Shown piece by piece: positions 1 through 8,198 of a stretch of 35,121 nt of DNA; the first letter of the stretch is position 1, and every line of letters starts with the position of its first letter. The position numbers were made by a program, and so were the translations under genes. The notes below the pieces were generated by a model, which had not been told where the DNA came from, did not search any database, and saw only the letters and a list, made by a program, of their open reading frames with translations. This DNA is from Bacteriovorax sp. Lineage in GTDB: Bacteria; Bdellovibrionota; Bacteriovoracia; Bacteriovoracales; Bacteriovoracaceae. Where the stretch lies: assembly GCA_014376445.1 (NCBI GenBank), contig JACMRM010000284.1:1-35121 (forward strand), given 5' to 3'.

Positions 1-1
1 T

Positions 2-457
2 ACTAACAAAAAGCAAGTTGCAAAAGTTGAAATGAGATTCATTGCCAATATTTCAAATCCTCTTGATCTCGGAGCTATGATAATTTGTGTTCGCGCTTTG
101 ACCGGTACTCATGATTTTTTTAACTTCTATTCGAGCGGTAGCAATGTAAAAAGCACTATCAGAACTATTTCGACTTGTGAGCTATCTGTTGTGAACCCGC
201 ATGATATTTTTACAGGCCAGGTTCTGTTTCCAATTCCCGGAGACCTCCATAGTTGTTATCAGTTTAAAATTGAAGCCAATGGGTTTTTGAAACAAATCAT
301 AAGACATATTGTGAGCGCACTATGGATGGTTGGGAGCGGAAAAATATCGACAGATGAATTCATGACTTTATTGAATGGCCCTGCAAACCCAAACCAATTA
401 TGGAAGGTTGCAGGGCCTAATGGACTTTTTCTTTATCGGGTAAACTATCCCGATTAG
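2..457 (+). CDS. truA: tRNA pseudouridine synthase TruA, C-terminal part (5' cut by window edge)
   Basis: This is the C-terminal part of TruA, which isomerises uridines 38-40 of the tRNA anticodon arm. The frame is open to the left edge of the window, so the real start and the catalytic Asp lie outside. Family signatures visible are LTGTHDFFNF near the start of the second half-domain, an Arg-containing stretch (STIRTI), the FLKQIIRHIVSALWMVGSGK helix that corresponds to the FLxxMVRxIxG signature, and the closing GLFLYRVNYP, which matches the usual GLxLxxVxYP end of TruA. The Met at 32 is internal to the domain and is not the start. No gene follows closely; a 228-base gap separates it from the cupin gene. 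Confidence 0.88.
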   Translation, partial: TNKKQVAKVEMRFIANISNPLDLGAMIICVRALTGTHDFFNFYSSGSNVKSTIRTISTCELSVVNPHDIFTGQVLFPIPGDLHSCYQFKIEANGFLKQIIRHIVSALWMVGSGKISTDEFMTLLNGPANPNQLWKVAGPNGLFLYRVNYPD

Positions 458-644
458 AAATCTCATTTTTTAAAACTTATTTTCTCTCTTTAAAATCTTC
501 ATGGATCACTTTTAAAAAAGTTTATTTTCATGACATGAACTCCTAAACACCTCGATCATCCTTGGCATATCTCATGCTATACCTGCTAGATTAAAATATA
601 ATGTAGTTCTAATTAATATTTTTTAATTCCTATATGCCAGGTAA

Positions 645-663
645 AAAGTCTATAATCTTTCTA
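645..663 (+). promoter_or_regulatory. Possible sigma70-type -10 element upstream of the cupin gene
   Basis: A perfect TATAAT lies at 651-656, which would put transcription start near 663 and leave a leader of about 23 bases before the ATG at 686. No convincing -35 hexamer is seen at 17-18 bases spacing, and the background is very AT-rich, so this is a weak call. I see nothing else in the 458-685 gap. Confidence 0.3.
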
Positions 664-685
664 ATAACATAGAATGGATTAAAAA

Positions 686-1183
686 ATGAAATGTATTGTC
701 AACCTACTCGATCAAACTCAATTAAATTTTGAAAAATTTGAACAAGGAAAATACTCAAGCTCATCCGCTGAATTATCAACTTTATGGAAAACCCAAAAAT
801 TAGGCTTTCACATGGAAATTCTTAGGCCTGGTACATTTTCATGCCCATACCATCTTCACCATTACGAAGAAGAACTATTTATTGCATTCAAAGGATCTGC
901 CATGGTCAGGCAAGATAACGAGTTTTTTGAAATGAAGGAAGGTGACCTGATCGTTTTCAAGGCCGGAGTAGCTCACCAGTTTTATAATCACACCCAATTG
1001 CCTTTTCAATTTTTGGCCCTTTCGAATAAAGATCCGAATGAAATATGTGAATACCCCGACTCTAATAAGACTTGGGACCGTCAGCAGAAAAAACTTTTTC
1101 AAAATGGTGTTGAGGTTAAAGACTATTGGAAGGATGAGGAAAATCCTGATCATTTCTGGCCTGAAAATTTAATTTCGAAATGA
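686..1183 (+). CDS. Cupin-domain protein
   Basis: A 165-residue single-domain cupin. Motif 1 is visible as HLHHYEEELFIAFKG at about residues 56-70, with two His and a Glu in the metal-binding spacing. Motif 2 is GDLIVFKAGVAHQFYN at about 92-107, supplying the third His. The N-terminal half and a C-terminal tail of about 40 residues (KTWDRQQKKLF, then KDYWKDEENPDHFW) flank the barrel. It has no signal peptide and is probably a soluble metal-binding protein. Cupins range from sugar isomerases to dioxygenases and sensors, and nothing here fixes the substrate. It stands alone, with no strong ribosome binding site before the ATG. Confidence 0.75.
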   Translation: MKCIVNLLDQTQLNFEKFEQGKYSSSSAELSTLWKTQKLGFHMEILRPGTFSCPYHLHHYEEELFIAFKGSAMVRQDNEFFEMKEGDLIVFKAGVAHQFYNHTQLPFQFLALSNKDPNEICEYPDSNKTWDRQQKKLFQNGVEVKDYWKDEENPDHFWPENLISK

Positions 1184-1225
1184 GTAATAAGCTTCGGAAC
1201 ATAAAAATTTTTATCTTTATACATT

Positions 1226-1492
1226 TTAAAATTCCATATCATGTACAAGATGTTTTAAAAATGTACGAGAGTTAAGGCTAAGCTGTTTACCTTTCGGTCG
1301 TGCTAACCAAAGATGAAATTCATGAATATGTTCTACAGGAATTTCAAAAAGTTTTCCTTTCGTAATTTCTTCTTTCACCATAAAATTTGTCAGGTAAGCA
1401 ACACCTTCACCGGCAAGGCAATAGCGCTTCTGCGACTCCTGAATTCGATTACAAAGGAAATTATCCGATGGGGGGATTCTATGGCATTTCAC
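1226..1492 (-). pseudogene. LysR-family regulator remnant (C-terminal end of effector domain)
   Basis: The minus strand encodes only the end of a LysR-type substrate-binding domain. The stretch CLAGEGVAYLTNFMV followed by GKLFEIPVEH and LWLARPKGKQLS matches the last 65-70 residues of many LysR regulators (CLAGxGIAYLPxFMV, then GxLxxVL, then YPxxRxLSxxxRxFLxFL). The helix-turn-helix domain and most of the effector domain, about 200 residues, are missing. Homology fades upstream of about 1425, where a plus-strand MazE-like remnant begins. An in-frame Met at 1492 exists, but nothing supports it as a functional start. I read this as a truncated pseudogene, not a small protein. Confidence 0.6.
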
Positions 1493-1621
1493 TTTTAGAT
1501 CAGGAAGATGACTTTAATTTCGGATGAAGCCGCTGAACAACTTGGTTTAAAGCAAGGTGATAAAATGACATTTATCTGTGAAGAATCTACTGACTTTCCA
1601 AATGGATCTGAGTGCAACTAA
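1454..1621 (+). pseudogene. Degenerate MazE/AbrB-like antitoxin remnant
   Basis: In one plus-strand frame the sequence reads KEIIRWGDSMAFHF, then a TAG at 1496-1498, then RKMTLISDEAAEQLGLKQGD and KMTFICEESTDF, ending with TAA at 1619-1621. The two halves, in order and in frame, resemble the swapped-hairpin DNA-binding domain of MazE-type antitoxins (WGNSLAVRIP, then AEQLGLKEGDEVEV). They are separated by about seven extra codons and an in-frame stop. No start codon with a ribosome binding site is visible, and the usual C-terminal toxin-binding tail is missing. The Met codon at 1508 could start a 37-residue peptide, but AGGAAG sits too close to it. This is probably a dead antitoxin gene; no toxin partner is seen. 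Confidence 0.4.
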
Positions 1622-1653
1622 AAATTTAGTAAACGGGCTTCATGATGAAGCCC
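1620..1653 (-). terminator. Probable Rho-independent terminator of the M13 peptidase gene
   Basis: A perfect 8-bp stem, GGGCTTCA (1635-1642) with TGAAGCCC (1646-1653), closes a TGA loop. It begins about 20 bases past the peptidase stop codon. On the minus strand it is followed by GTTTACTAAATTTTT, a T-rich but interrupted tail. On the plus strand the tail (TCCTTCG) is poor. Confidence 0.6.
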
Positions 1654-1671
1654 TCCTTCGATTAGATGTAA

Positions 1672-3675
1672 TTACCAAATCGAACAACGATTCTTAGGCG
1701 CCATCGCCTGTCCTTCACTGCACTGAAATGCTTTCGCAAATTCCGGAAGATTCGAAATGACTCCGTTTACTCTGAATTTAGGTAACGAATGCACATCGGT
1801 ATTAATCACAGTTCTCTCCGCTTCCTTCGTCATCTTTCCGCACCACGACTGTCCATAAGCAATAAAGAAAGTTTTCATATCGTCTTCAGGAATATTTAGA
1901 TTCGTTTTATAAAAAGCAGCTAGTGCGAGTTTTAATCCTCCAAGGTCTGCAATGTTTTCTCCCAGTGACAATTTTCCGTCAAGAGCAATACCTTCATCTG
2001 TTTTATAAGAACTATATTGATCAATAAGACATTGAGCTTTCTTTTTATAAACATCAGCAGATTCTTTAGACCACCAGTTTTTTAAATTTCCCAGTTCATC
2101 GTACTGGCTTCCTGAATCGTCAAAACCGTGAGTCATCTCGTGACCAATAGTAGCTCCTGTTGATCCGTAGTTGGCCGCAAGGCTTGAGTTCGCATTAAAT
2201 AATGGAGCTTGAAGAATTCCTGCAGGGAAAACAATTTCGTTCATTGTTGGATCATAATAAGCATTATCTGTCGGAGGAGTCATTCCCCAGATCGTACGAT
2301 TCACCGGCAGGTTTGCTTTTTTAATAGTCTCATCAAACTGCATAACGTTTGATGCCAGCGTGTTCATGAACCATGAATCATCTGTGACTTCTAAATTCTC
2401 ATAACTTCTAAAGTGATCAGGAAAGCCGATTTTCTGATTTAATTTTCCGATTTTTTTAAGCGCACCGACTTTTGTCTGATCATCCATCCAGTCAAGTTTA
2501 GTGATCATTTCTTTAAGAGAATCTTTTACGTTGAAAACCAGGGTGTCGGCCATATCTTTTGAATTTTGTCCGAAGGCCACTTTAATGAATGATTCACCAA
2601 GAGCTTCCCCCATTGAATTGTCGACTGAAGCAATACACTGTTTCCAATGCGGCTCGCGTTCAGTTGTGCCATTCATGATTTTTCCATAAAAATTAAAATG
2701 TTCATTCTGAAGAGCAATTGTGGAAAACCTTGATGTTTCACGGATTGCATCCCATACCATATAGGCTTTTAAATCTGATAACGATGTTCTGTTAATGAGT
2801 GAAGCGAGTTTTAGAAAATAATCCGGGCCCACAACGTTTAAAACATCAGAGGTTGTGAAATTAATGCTTTTAAAGTACTGGTTCCAGTCCATCGCAGGAG
2901 ATATTTTTTGAAGCGCCATTTTTCCGATAGGATTATAAGTCTTGATCGGATCCTGCTGATCCTGAGCAGATAAACTAATTTTAGCAATTGCATTTTCAAG
3001 CTTAAAAATTTTATTCGTCAGAATAACTGCATCTTCAGTTCTGATGCCTGTAATAAGAAGAGACTGTTTAATATGTTTTTTATACTCTGCTCTGATTTTA
3101 CTGTTTTCTTGATCTGTGTAATAGCCTTTTTCCGGAAGCCCTAATCCGCCCTGATCAATAGTGGCGATCATGCGGGTTGCATCTCCCGGGTTCTGCATAG
3201 AATAGATTCCAAAAAATGGATTGATACCTTGTCTGTGAAGTGAAGCCAGAAGTAACATAAAGTTTTTTTTACTTTGCAGCAGGTGAATTTTTTCCAGAAG
3301 ATCATCCACTCCTTTCTTCGCAGTGACTTCGTTGCCTGATGTATTTAAACAAGCTGAATAAAATTTTCCAAGTTTATCTGACTCTGCCTGAACAGGAGAA
3401 TTATTTCCCGTTTGATAATTTTGCAGAATATTTTTCAGGATAACTAAAGTGTTCTCATCAATTTCTGAAAAACGATAAAGTGCACTTTTATCTCCGGGGA
3501 TTGGCGTAGACTTCAGCCAGTTACCGCAGGCGTATTGAAAAAAATTTTCGCATGGATTCCCGGTTTGATCTATCAGGCTTAAATCGACAACTTCTTTGGA
3601 AGTCGTAAGTTTCGCAGCGAAAGCTGTTTGTGCCATAAAAAAAATGATGATTAAAACAAAAGCTGTATTTTTCAA
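1672..3675 (-). CDS. Secreted M13-family (neprilysin/PepO-like) zinc metallopeptidase
   Basis: About 667 residues, a normal length for M13 peptidases. I prefer the TTG start at 3675: it gives an ideal signal peptide, MKNTAFVLIIIFFMAQTAFA before AKL, with GGGG about 7 bases upstream. A GTG at 3759 would add 28 unlikely residues. Near the mature N-terminus, CENFFQYACGNW is the classic M13 entry motif. The zinc site is HEMTH at about 512-516 with GENIADLGG about 60 residues later supplying the Glu ligand. NAYYDPTMNEIVFPAGILQ is the conserved substrate-site region, and the C-terminus ends CSIW, the family's CxxW. It probably degrades peptides in the periplasm or outside the cell. It lies 207 bases downstream of hrpB and has its own terminator. 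Confidence 0.93.
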   Translation of the reverse strand: MKNTAFVLIIIFFMAQTAFAAKLTTSKEVVDLSLIDQTGNPCENFFQYACGNWLKSTPIPGDKSALYRFSEIDENTLVILKNILQNYQTGNNSPVQAESDKLGKFYSACLNTSGNEVTAKKGVDDLLEKIHLLQSKKNFMLLLASLHRQGINPFFGIYSMQNPGDATRMIATIDQGGLGLPEKGYYTDQENSKIRAEYKKHIKQSLLITGIRTEDAVILTNKIFKLENAIAKISLSAQDQQDPIKTYNPIGKMALQKISPAMDWNQYFKSINFTTSDVLNVVGPDYFLKLASLINRTSLSDLKAYMVWDAIRETSRFSTIALQNEHFNFYGKIMNGTTEREPHWKQCIASVDNSMGEALGESFIKVAFGQNSKDMADTLVFNVKDSLKEMITKLDWMDDQTKVGALKKIGKLNQKIGFPDHFRSYENLEVTDDSWFMNTLASNVMQFDETIKKANLPVNRTIWGMTPPTDNAYYDPTMNEIVFPAGILQAPLFNANSSLAANYGSTGATIGHEMTHGFDDSGSQYDELGNLKNWWSKESADVYKKKAQCLIDQYSSYKTDEGIALDGKLSLGENIADLGGLKLALAAFYKTNLNIPEDDMKTFFIAYGQSWCGKMTKEAERTVINTDVHSLPKFRVNGVISNLPEFAKAFQCSEGQAMAPKNRCSIW

Positions 3676-3882
3676 TTTATACCCCAGGAGCCGACTCTTT
3701 AAGAAACACGAAAACTTTAACAAAGAAATGTACCAATGCAAATAGGTGCAGTTTAGCACCAGCTTATTAATTTTTTGCAGACCTTATTTGGGCCAGTTGC
3801 CATTATGAGTTATTGCAGGAGATTAAAAAATATTAATTTGAACTTTAAATGTCATTTGAGATGTTAGGTTTTTTCCCCTGAA

Positions 3883-6219
3883 TTATTTTACATTTTTTAA
3901 TAATAAAACTGGTTTTGAATTTTTTGGATCTAGAGGCCAGTAGTGCCTTGGGTAATCACGTTTCATTTCTCCATGCAGCTCTTTATAGGCTTTGTCCCAG
4001 AAACTCATAAGATCCTGGGTAACCTGGAGCGCTCTCTTGTGAGGACCGATGAGGTGAATTTTAATTTTCTCTTTGCCTTTTAAAATACTCGGCACATCTG
4101 TCAGTCCATAAAAATCCTGAATGTAAGACTCGCAATGAATGCCATTGGTGGCATCATAATTAATTTCAACTTTTCTTTTATCATTGAGCTGCAAGAATAT
4201 TGGAAGATCACGTTCCAGATCATACAACTGATCTGAATTAAGGTATGAAAAAATTTCTTCAGCATAGACGTTTAAAATAACATCGAGACTATACTGACTA
4301 TCACCTAATAAATACTGCACCTGAGTTTTGAACCATTCAATAAGCGGGTAATCCGATATTTTTTTTTCAGTGTATTTCTCCAACAGATAAAGTCGCTTGA
4401 ATGAATTGCTTTCCATTTTATCTTTAAAAGCACTAAGTAATTTTTTGGCAACAAACTCCAAGGCATTAGATGAAATCTCCTTCGAATTGATTTTTTCTTT
4501 GGAAAGAACGATTGCTCCAACTTTTGTCAGGCGCTCAACTGAAAGTTTCAGGGTTTCCACATCAAAATCAATTTTTTCTACTTCTTCAATAGGAAAGGCC
4601 GGGAGATCATAGAGCCACTCTTCTTCAATCGGCAGAAGTCTAGTAACTTGATTTCTGTTATCCAGATCGAGAATAATCCACAGTGGATGATTAGGATCAA
4701 TGTCACCCATTAAGCGCGATGAAATTGTATAGACCTCACCGTTCATATGAACCAGTTGCTGCCCTTTGAGCCTGGCAAGTTGATCAATATAGCCAAAGAG
4801 AATAATTTTTTCCAGATCTATTGAAGTGCCATTCGATGCTGCTTTGAAAAAAGATTTCACAAGATTTCTAAAACGTGAAGGAGATCTCGGCTCAACCAAT
4901 TCTGCAAGATAGCTGACAACATGATTAAAGGATTCATCATTACCTTTCGAAGCTTCATCAAGAATTTTAGAAATCCTCGGATGAAATGGAAAACGGGAAA
5001 GTCTTTTGGCAAGTGTTGTTGGCTGGCCATTTTCAAATAATCCGATCTGTTCGAGATATTTTTTTGATTTATCAACTTCTCCAGCATTAAGCGGAGCCAG
5101 AAAAGTAAAATGCTCAATGCCTTTATTGAAAACATCAGCGACTGTAATCATCAGTTCACTTAAATCCACTCTATTGATTTCTGGAACATCGAATTGATCC
5201 CTGCTCTGATAATCAAATTCAGAATATAGCCGGTAAGCATAACCATTGTCTTCCCTTGAAGATCGGTTGGCGCGCTGAATGGCAGAAGACTGGCTGATCT
5301 TTTTTAATTCAATGACAGGAAGCCTGGTGACGGGATTCAGCTTGTTGCTTTTATGGAGGCCAGCATCTATAACCGTTCTCACTCCAGGAATCGTTACGGA
5401 ACTTTCTGCAATATTAGTAGAAAGAATAATTTTCTTTTTTGTGAGATCATAAAAACTGTCATCGATAGTAACTCCTGCGACTTCACCGTGGAGAATGACA
5501 ATTTCATGATCAAAATTATTTCTTGCAATCTCCTCTGCTTTTTGAATTTCAAACATGCCCGGAAGAAATACTAGAATATGTCCTGGCCTTGCAGCGGCTT
5601 TAAAAAGTGCATTATAAATTTTCCGCTCCAAGGTATCTTTTAAAACAAGCGTGTCATTCGGAAGATACTCAATCTGTAGTGAGTGCTTTGACTGATTGAG
5701 TTCAACCGTTATAGCTTTATCAAGCAGTAAAGAATCAAGTTCTTTTAAGTCAATCGTAGCCGACATGATAATAATTTTTAGTTTCTTATTTGTTTCTTTT
5801 ATTTTAAGAAGAAAACTCAAGGCCACATCGGTGTAATAATGTCTTTCATGAAACTCATCCAGAATGATGACATCACAATCTTTTAATTCCGGATCGGTCG
5901 CAAGAATTCTCAGGAATGTTCCTTCAGTTAAAAAGATAATCTGGGTTTTATCCGAGACGACCCTTTCATATTTGAAGATATGCCCCACTGACTGTCCGGG
6001 AGCTTCTCCCATACTTTTAGCTACAAAGTTTGAAGCAAGTTTAGCAGCTAGCTTTCGCGGCTCGAGGATATAGATTTTTTTCCTGAATTTTTCTCTTAGA
6101 AAAAGAGGCACGCGTGTAGTTTTACCTGAACCGGGAGTGGATTTGATAATAAGAAAATCTTTTTCTTCAAGCGCATTTAAAATTTCGTCTTTAATTGAAT
6201 CAATAGGAAACGAGTGCAT
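3883..6219 (-). CDS. hrpB: HrpB-type DEAH-box ATP-dependent helicase
   Basis: A 778-residue protein close to HrpB length (about 800-850). Helicase motifs run in order: Walker A STPGSGKTT (27-35), motif II DEFHER (121-126, the DEFH form typical of HrpB), motif III MSATID (152-157), then the second RecA domain with LSTNIAESSVTIPGV (motif V) and QRANRSSRE (motif VI; HrpB usually has QRAGRAGR). The C-terminal HrpB-specific domain is recognisable, ending with DYPRHYWPLDP, like the RKxYPKHxWPxDP end of the family. HrpB is a putative RNA helicase whose cellular role is not well settled. The gene follows the deacetylase by 3 bases, so the two are probably co-transcribed. The altered motif VI is worth noting. 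Confidence 0.92.
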   Translation of the reverse strand: MHSFPIDSIKDEILNALEEKDFLIIKSTPGSGKTTRVPLFLREKFRKKIYILEPRKLAAKLASNFVAKSMGEAPGQSVGHIFKYERVVSDKTQIIFLTEGTFLRILATDPELKDCDVIILDEFHERHYYTDVALSFLLKIKETNKKLKIIIMSATIDLKELDSLLLDKAITVELNQSKHSLQIEYLPNDTLVLKDTLERKIYNALFKAAARPGHILVFLPGMFEIQKAEEIARNNFDHEIVILHGEVAGVTIDDSFYDLTKKKIILSTNIAESSVTIPGVRTVIDAGLHKSNKLNPVTRLPVIELKKISQSSAIQRANRSSREDNGYAYRLYSEFDYQSRDQFDVPEINRVDLSELMITVADVFNKGIEHFTFLAPLNAGEVDKSKKYLEQIGLFENGQPTTLAKRLSRFPFHPRISKILDEASKGNDESFNHVVSYLAELVEPRSPSRFRNLVKSFFKAASNGTSIDLEKIILFGYIDQLARLKGQQLVHMNGEVYTISSRLMGDIDPNHPLWIILDLDNRNQVTRLLPIEEEWLYDLPAFPIEEVEKIDFDVETLKLSVERLTKVGAIVLSKEKINSKEISSNALEFVAKKLLSAFKDKMESNSFKRLYLLEKYTEKKISDYPLIEWFKTQVQYLLGDSQYSLDVILNVYAEEIFSYLNSDQLYDLERDLPIFLQLNDKRKVEINYDATNGIHCESYIQDFYGLTDVPSILKGKEKIKIHLIGPHKRALQVTQDLMSFWDKAYKELHGEMKRDYPRHYWPLDPKNSKPVLLLKNVK

Positions 6220-6222
6220 GAA

Positions 6223-7179
6223 CTAATTATCATTCATATTTGAAATTCTTTTTTCAATATTGCCAAAAGTGATGATTTCCAGATTTCCTGCTTTCTCCTG
6301 GGCCTGTATGTAGAGAAACAGCGGCCGGTAAAAACGTTCAAGGTCATCGGCCTTCATGTTAAGCTCAATTAAATGCATCCAAGGGTGAATAAAACTTTTA
6401 TTTTTTATTCCTATATCCACTAATCTTTTGGCATCATTCAGGCTAAGCATTGCCGGACTGATCCAGAAACCGATCGGAGTCTTGATCAATTCATTTTTAG
6501 AAATATGCCAGTGATTATCTGAACCGCGTGTAACGCGATAGCCCAGTGCGTAAGCCACTTCTTCGTATTTCACTTTATTACAAGGATAAAAAAATGCTTT
6601 TTCAGTTGAAGCAAATTCATGCAGAAGCTCTTTCGCGATTTTTAAGTCTTCGCTGGCCATCTGTTTTGTCACACTAAGATCAGCATAATCGATATGAGCA
6701 AATCCATGAGAGAGAATTTCAAGATAAGGACTCGTCGCTAGAAGTTTTATGAACTCATAAGCTTCATAGGTTGTAATATCTGCATCGGGTTTTTGATACC
6801 AATTGATGTCAGACCATGGAGGAGAAAATTGCAATTCTAAAGAAGGTGCCTTGTCGGGGTCCATAAGCTTGCCAACAACAGACCAGGTGCAATTCATTTT
6901 GACTTCTTCCAACAGGGCATAAAAGCTAAATGAATTGCTTCTGGCGATGCTTGCTTGATGAATACGTTTCTCCTCTGACATGGATGTTCCATGATCAAAG
7001 GCATTGCCCCAGAACAATTCATAATCAATAGAGAAGTTAACAATGGCCAAAGGAAAACAATCAGGTAATTTTTCCTGGACCTTTACTAATTTTTTTTTGA
7101 CTCGGGATTGGTTAGTAATAGCGTAATAAGCACGGCGTATGAACCGGACATTATCTATAAATTCAGCTTCAAAGTTCAT
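6223..7179 (-). CDS. Polysaccharide deacetylase-like (NodB-fold) protein
   Basis: A 318-residue protein with a divergent NodB-type deacetylase domain. Candidate motifs are NFSIDYELFWG (about 48-58, motif 1, with D52 as the likely base), SHGFAH (157-162, the H-x3-H metal site), FFYPCNK (about 197-202, motif 3) and IHPWMHL (about 264-270, the late His motif). The second Asp of the usual TFDD is Tyr here, as in some SxDYE-type relatives. There is no signal peptide, so a cytoplasmic sugar or amide substrate is possible. The ATG has AGGA six bases upstream, and that site lies inside an inverted repeat. hrpB begins 3 bases after the stop. The substrate is unknown. Confidence 0.7.
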   Translation of the reverse strand: MNFEAEFIDNVRFIRRAYYAITNQSRVKKKLVKVQEKLPDCFPLAIVNFSIDYELFWGNAFDHGTSMSEEKRIHQASIARSNSFSFYALLEEVKMNCTWSVVGKLMDPDKAPSLELQFSPPWSDINWYQKPDADITTYEAYEFIKLLATSPYLEILSHGFAHIDYADLSVTKQMASEDLKIAKELLHEFASTEKAFFYPCNKVKYEEVAYALGYRVTRGSDNHWHISKNELIKTPIGFWISPAMLSLNDAKRLVDIGIKNKSFIHPWMHLIELNMKADDLERFYRPLFLYIQAQEKAGNLEIITFGNIEKRISNMNDN

Positions 7180-7481
7180 TTGTATTCCTAGTTAATTTTA
7201 AATTAATTAGGAAAAATGTCAATGTGAATTGAGGGCCAAAGCAGTTTACAAAGAAATAGTTAACAGGGTTTTTTTCAGCTTAGTTATATACATATAGAAA
7301 AGTGAATAACTTAAATCGAGAATAATCCCCTGCACACTACTTATTAAAGAACTATTAATTGCAGTTGAGTCATAAAACCCTTTCCCTAATCCAAGAATAA
7401 AAAAATGCATAAGCTTTCCAATAAATAAATATTCACTGATTTAAAGATTGGAAACTACAGAAAATAACTGATTAATCATAC
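7180..7481. other. 302-base intergenic gap between the deacetylase and cheD genes
   Basis: Both flanking genes are on the minus strand. Apart from the inverted repeat at 7187-7211 I see no RNA gene, terminator or convincing small coding frame. The sequence is AT-rich and probably carries the promoter of the deacetylase-hrpB unit. Confidence 0.5.
7187..7211 (-). promoter_or_regulatory. Inverted repeat covering the deacetylase ribosome binding site
   Basis: Two 11-base arms (7187-7197 and 7201-7211) flank a 3-base loop, with one G-T mismatch. The left arm contains the AGGA that serves the ATG at 7179. It could be a transcription-factor operator or an RNA hairpin that hides the Shine-Dalgarno sequence. 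Confidence 0.35.
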
Positions 7482-7928
7482 TCATACGACTTGATCCAGC
7501 TTCACAACATGAACCGTCTCGCCAGCACAATCAACGACCACATATCGTGAATACTCTCCGCCTACATCTACAGAAGTAATTCTAAAACCGAAAGTTTCAA
7601 GATACCTTTCAGCTGCTTCAATATTTTTTCTCGCGACAGAATTCTTAATATCACCGCCTGCACCTATGACATGCACTTCAATTTCATGGATTGTTTCTTG
7701 CGTGAGATTCATCACCTCGATCATCGAAGGAACCGCCTGACTAACAAACCTGCCGCTTATAATCTGAAGCCCTGTTGGCGATTCTGGTAGTAAGCAATGG
7801 GCCACTCCCCAAAGCTTTTTTTTCTTCCAAACAAAAACTAATCCGAGGTCTGTTCCTAGATTAAGAGTCATGACATCCCGTTCGCTGCCTACGAAAATTT
7901 CACCGATTTTTACATGCACACTGGTCAT
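7482..7928 (-). CDS. cheD: CheD-like chemoreceptor deamidase homologue lacking the catalytic Cys
   Basis: A 148-residue CheD-family protein. CheD deamidates glutamines on chemoreceptors and binds the phosphatase CheC. The fold is recognisable from AHCLLPES (aH-LP motif), GAGGDIKNSVARKNIEAAER (the GGA...iG-RN region) and GGEYSRYVVVD (the GG..gR region). The catalytic GSC triplet after the first strand reads GTD: position 27, which is Cys in the well-studied Thermotoga enzyme as I recall it, is Asp27, while Thr21 and His44 are kept. It may therefore be inactive as a deamidase or act only by binding. GGAG lies 5 bases before the ATG. No other chemotaxis genes are nearby. Confidence 0.85.
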   Translation of the reverse strand: MTSVHVKIGEIFVGSERDVMTLNLGTDLGLVFVWKKKKLWGVAHCLLPESPTGLQIISGRFVSQAVPSMIEVMNLTQETIHEIEVHVIGAGGDIKNSVARKNIEAAERYLETFGFRITSVDVGGEYSRYVVVDCAGETVHVVKLDQVV

Positions 7929-8071
7929 TAATGCTCCATAACAGACTATTTTGGGCTCTCTTGATTATAATTTGCTTTTCGTATGACTTACTTATTAACT
8001 TTAAATGCCCGACCTTAAAAAAAGGTTTTTGCTTCACTTAAAGCTCTAGGATCATAGGGTTCTCATGAAGC

Positions 8072-8094
8072 TTATCCAAAGATTGCTTGGATAA
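8072..8094. repeat. Perfect 8-bp inverted repeat between cheD and the YceI-like gene
   Basis: TTATCCAA (8072-8079) and TTGGATAA (8087-8094) flank a 7-base spacer in the divergent promoter region. Neither strand continues into a T-tract, so it is more likely an operator or leader hairpin than a terminator. Confidence 0.35.
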
Positions 8095-8198
8095 CTTAGT
8101 AATAATCAGCAAAAATAAATAACATTAATTAAAAGGATACAATGAAATTCGGAGTAAAATCTTATTAAAAAATTAAACTAAATGGCAGAATACATCGA

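Noticed and set aside
458-685. tRNA, small RNA or terminator after truA
   Set aside because: I found no cloverleaf and no GC-rich stem followed by T residues.
875-1153. 92-codon minus-strand frame opposite the cupin gene
   Set aside because: Antisense shadow; the plus strand has both cupin motifs.
3676-3759. GTG start at 3759 for the M13 peptidase
   Set aside because: It would place 28 residues before an ideal signal peptide; TTG at 3675 with GGGG upstream fits better.
4857-5135. Minus-strand frame in another phase within hrpB
   Set aside because: Overlaps the well-supported helicase in a different phase and shows no family signature.
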